DNA from: Pseudorasbora parva
Taxonomy: Eukaryota > Chordata > Actinopteri > Cypriniformes > Gobionidae
DNA: 64,000 bases
Reading direction: 5' to 3'
Assembly: GCF_024679245.1 (NCBI RefSeq)
Contig: NC_090172.1
Span: forward strand, 6,991,233 to 7,055,232
A model generated the notes under the pieces. That model was not told where the DNA came from. It was given only the letters and a program-made list of their open reading frames with translations, and did no database searches. The position numbers and the translations under genes are program-made. Numbering within the stretch: position 1 is the stretch's first letter; every line of letters begins with the position of its first letter. Below are positions 63,121 to 64,000 of this stretch, piece by piece.

Positions 63121-64000
63121 TATTTTTTTACGGTCTATAGTTTTAACTAAACATTTTAAACCCTTTCTTAAAACCTGCTTTAAGTTTTTTACAGTTTATG
63201 TCTTAAACCAACAAAAACCTTTCAGTTGTAAAAATTCTGTGACAAATGCAAAATACACATAAAAGTCAAAGTAAATGAGGTACATTAAAATATTGTTTTT
63301 AATAGAATTGAATAAAGCATGTTACACAGATGACAGATGATAATAAAAATAATAACAACAAATATACAAAGATGGGATAATAATATAACTATATCTCAGA
63401 TTAGTATTTAATATTAAAAACATAATATTGTTTGTAGGAGCCATTTTAATGCAATGCATGTTTTGTCCATGGGGGGTCACTCTAATTATATATATAATGT
63501 GAAGCACTGGATTAATGAGGGACAGGTGTGTTTGGTGGCAGGAAGGCAAACAGTTTTTGACCGTGCTTTTGCGCACAGATGGGTGATAACCGATGGTGCA
63601 CACGAAATATGGACAAAGTGTTTGTTCTAGCTGCAAGGTATGAAGAACAGTAATGAACAAGAGCTTACAGGAAGCTGACTGGAAACAGTAATTTATTAGA
63701 GTAAAATAAAGAGACACGTATGCGGTTGACATCTGTGTGTATGGACTTCATTGCACGTGTACTTAACATGCTTACTTCTGCCACAAACACCAACGGCCGA
63801 AAGGAAGTCCGTAATATTGTTAATTATGCAAATAACTGCTACAGTACTACTAATAATAATGATAAAATAACAAAGGCTATACAACATGATAAAAGTTATA
63901 TAATGTTGTTGTTATAATATTTAGACATTAGATTTTCTGACAAAATGCTGTTTAAAATATATATTTTTAAATAGCTGAGTTTAGTTACACAGCACAACAC
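63121..64000. other. Upstream of ctr9, no gene seen
   Basis: AT-rich. ORFs at 63,322-63,732 (minus) and 63,720-63,917 (plus) have no recognisable motif. No neighbour gene within the window. Confidence 0.5.

Overview
The window looks like nuclear DNA of a teleost fish, most likely a cyprinid. It holds two vertebrate genes with GT-AG introns. The intergenic and intronic space is AT-rich and dense with microsatellites, and I recognise repeat types common in zebrafish and carp: elements ending in AAAGGGATAGTTCACCC or AAAGGGATACTCCACC, L2-type LINE tails and many hAT-type MITEs. The species cannot be fixed from the sequence alone.

Layout. Positions 1-24,700 hold no host gene I can support. They are a transposon graveyard: two copies of a TAGCCTG-ended element carrying a RecQ-like helicase fragment, a TTAA-flanked MITE, two hAT elements with exact 8-bp target duplications (1.2 kb and 3.8 kb), an element packed with AACGTT motifs, a 36-bp minisatellite, a Tc1 transposase remnant and a 5'-truncated L2-like LINE. 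Positions 24,790-44,275 are eif4g2 (DAP5/p97/NAT1) on the plus strand: one non-coding and 20 coding exons joining into an 889-residue protein that starts at GUG. Positions 44,276-47,060 are the tail-to-tail spacer, with a hAT MITE sitting inside a TA microsatellite. Positions 47,060-63,100 are ctr9 (Paf1 complex subunit) on the minus strand: 23 coding exons giving a 1,158-residue protein. The last kilobase, beyond the ctr9 promoter, has no recognised gene.

The two genes converge; their adjacency matches human 11p15 as I recall it. They work at different steps of expression: Ctr9 scaffolds the Paf1 complex during RNA polymerase II elongation, and eIF4G2 supports alternative, eIF4E-independent translation. 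Both reading frames are intact across every splice junction I joined, so both look functional.

The most interesting material is the transposon stratigraphy. In eif4g2 intron 19 three elements with three different target-duplication lengths (3, 9 and 8 bp) are nested in one another, and a paralogous copy in intron 17 preserves the empty site of the innermost one. The middle layer belongs to the TAGCCTG family, whose four complete copies in this window each have a 9-bp duplication; three of them carry a decayed RecQ/DEAD-type helicase fragment.
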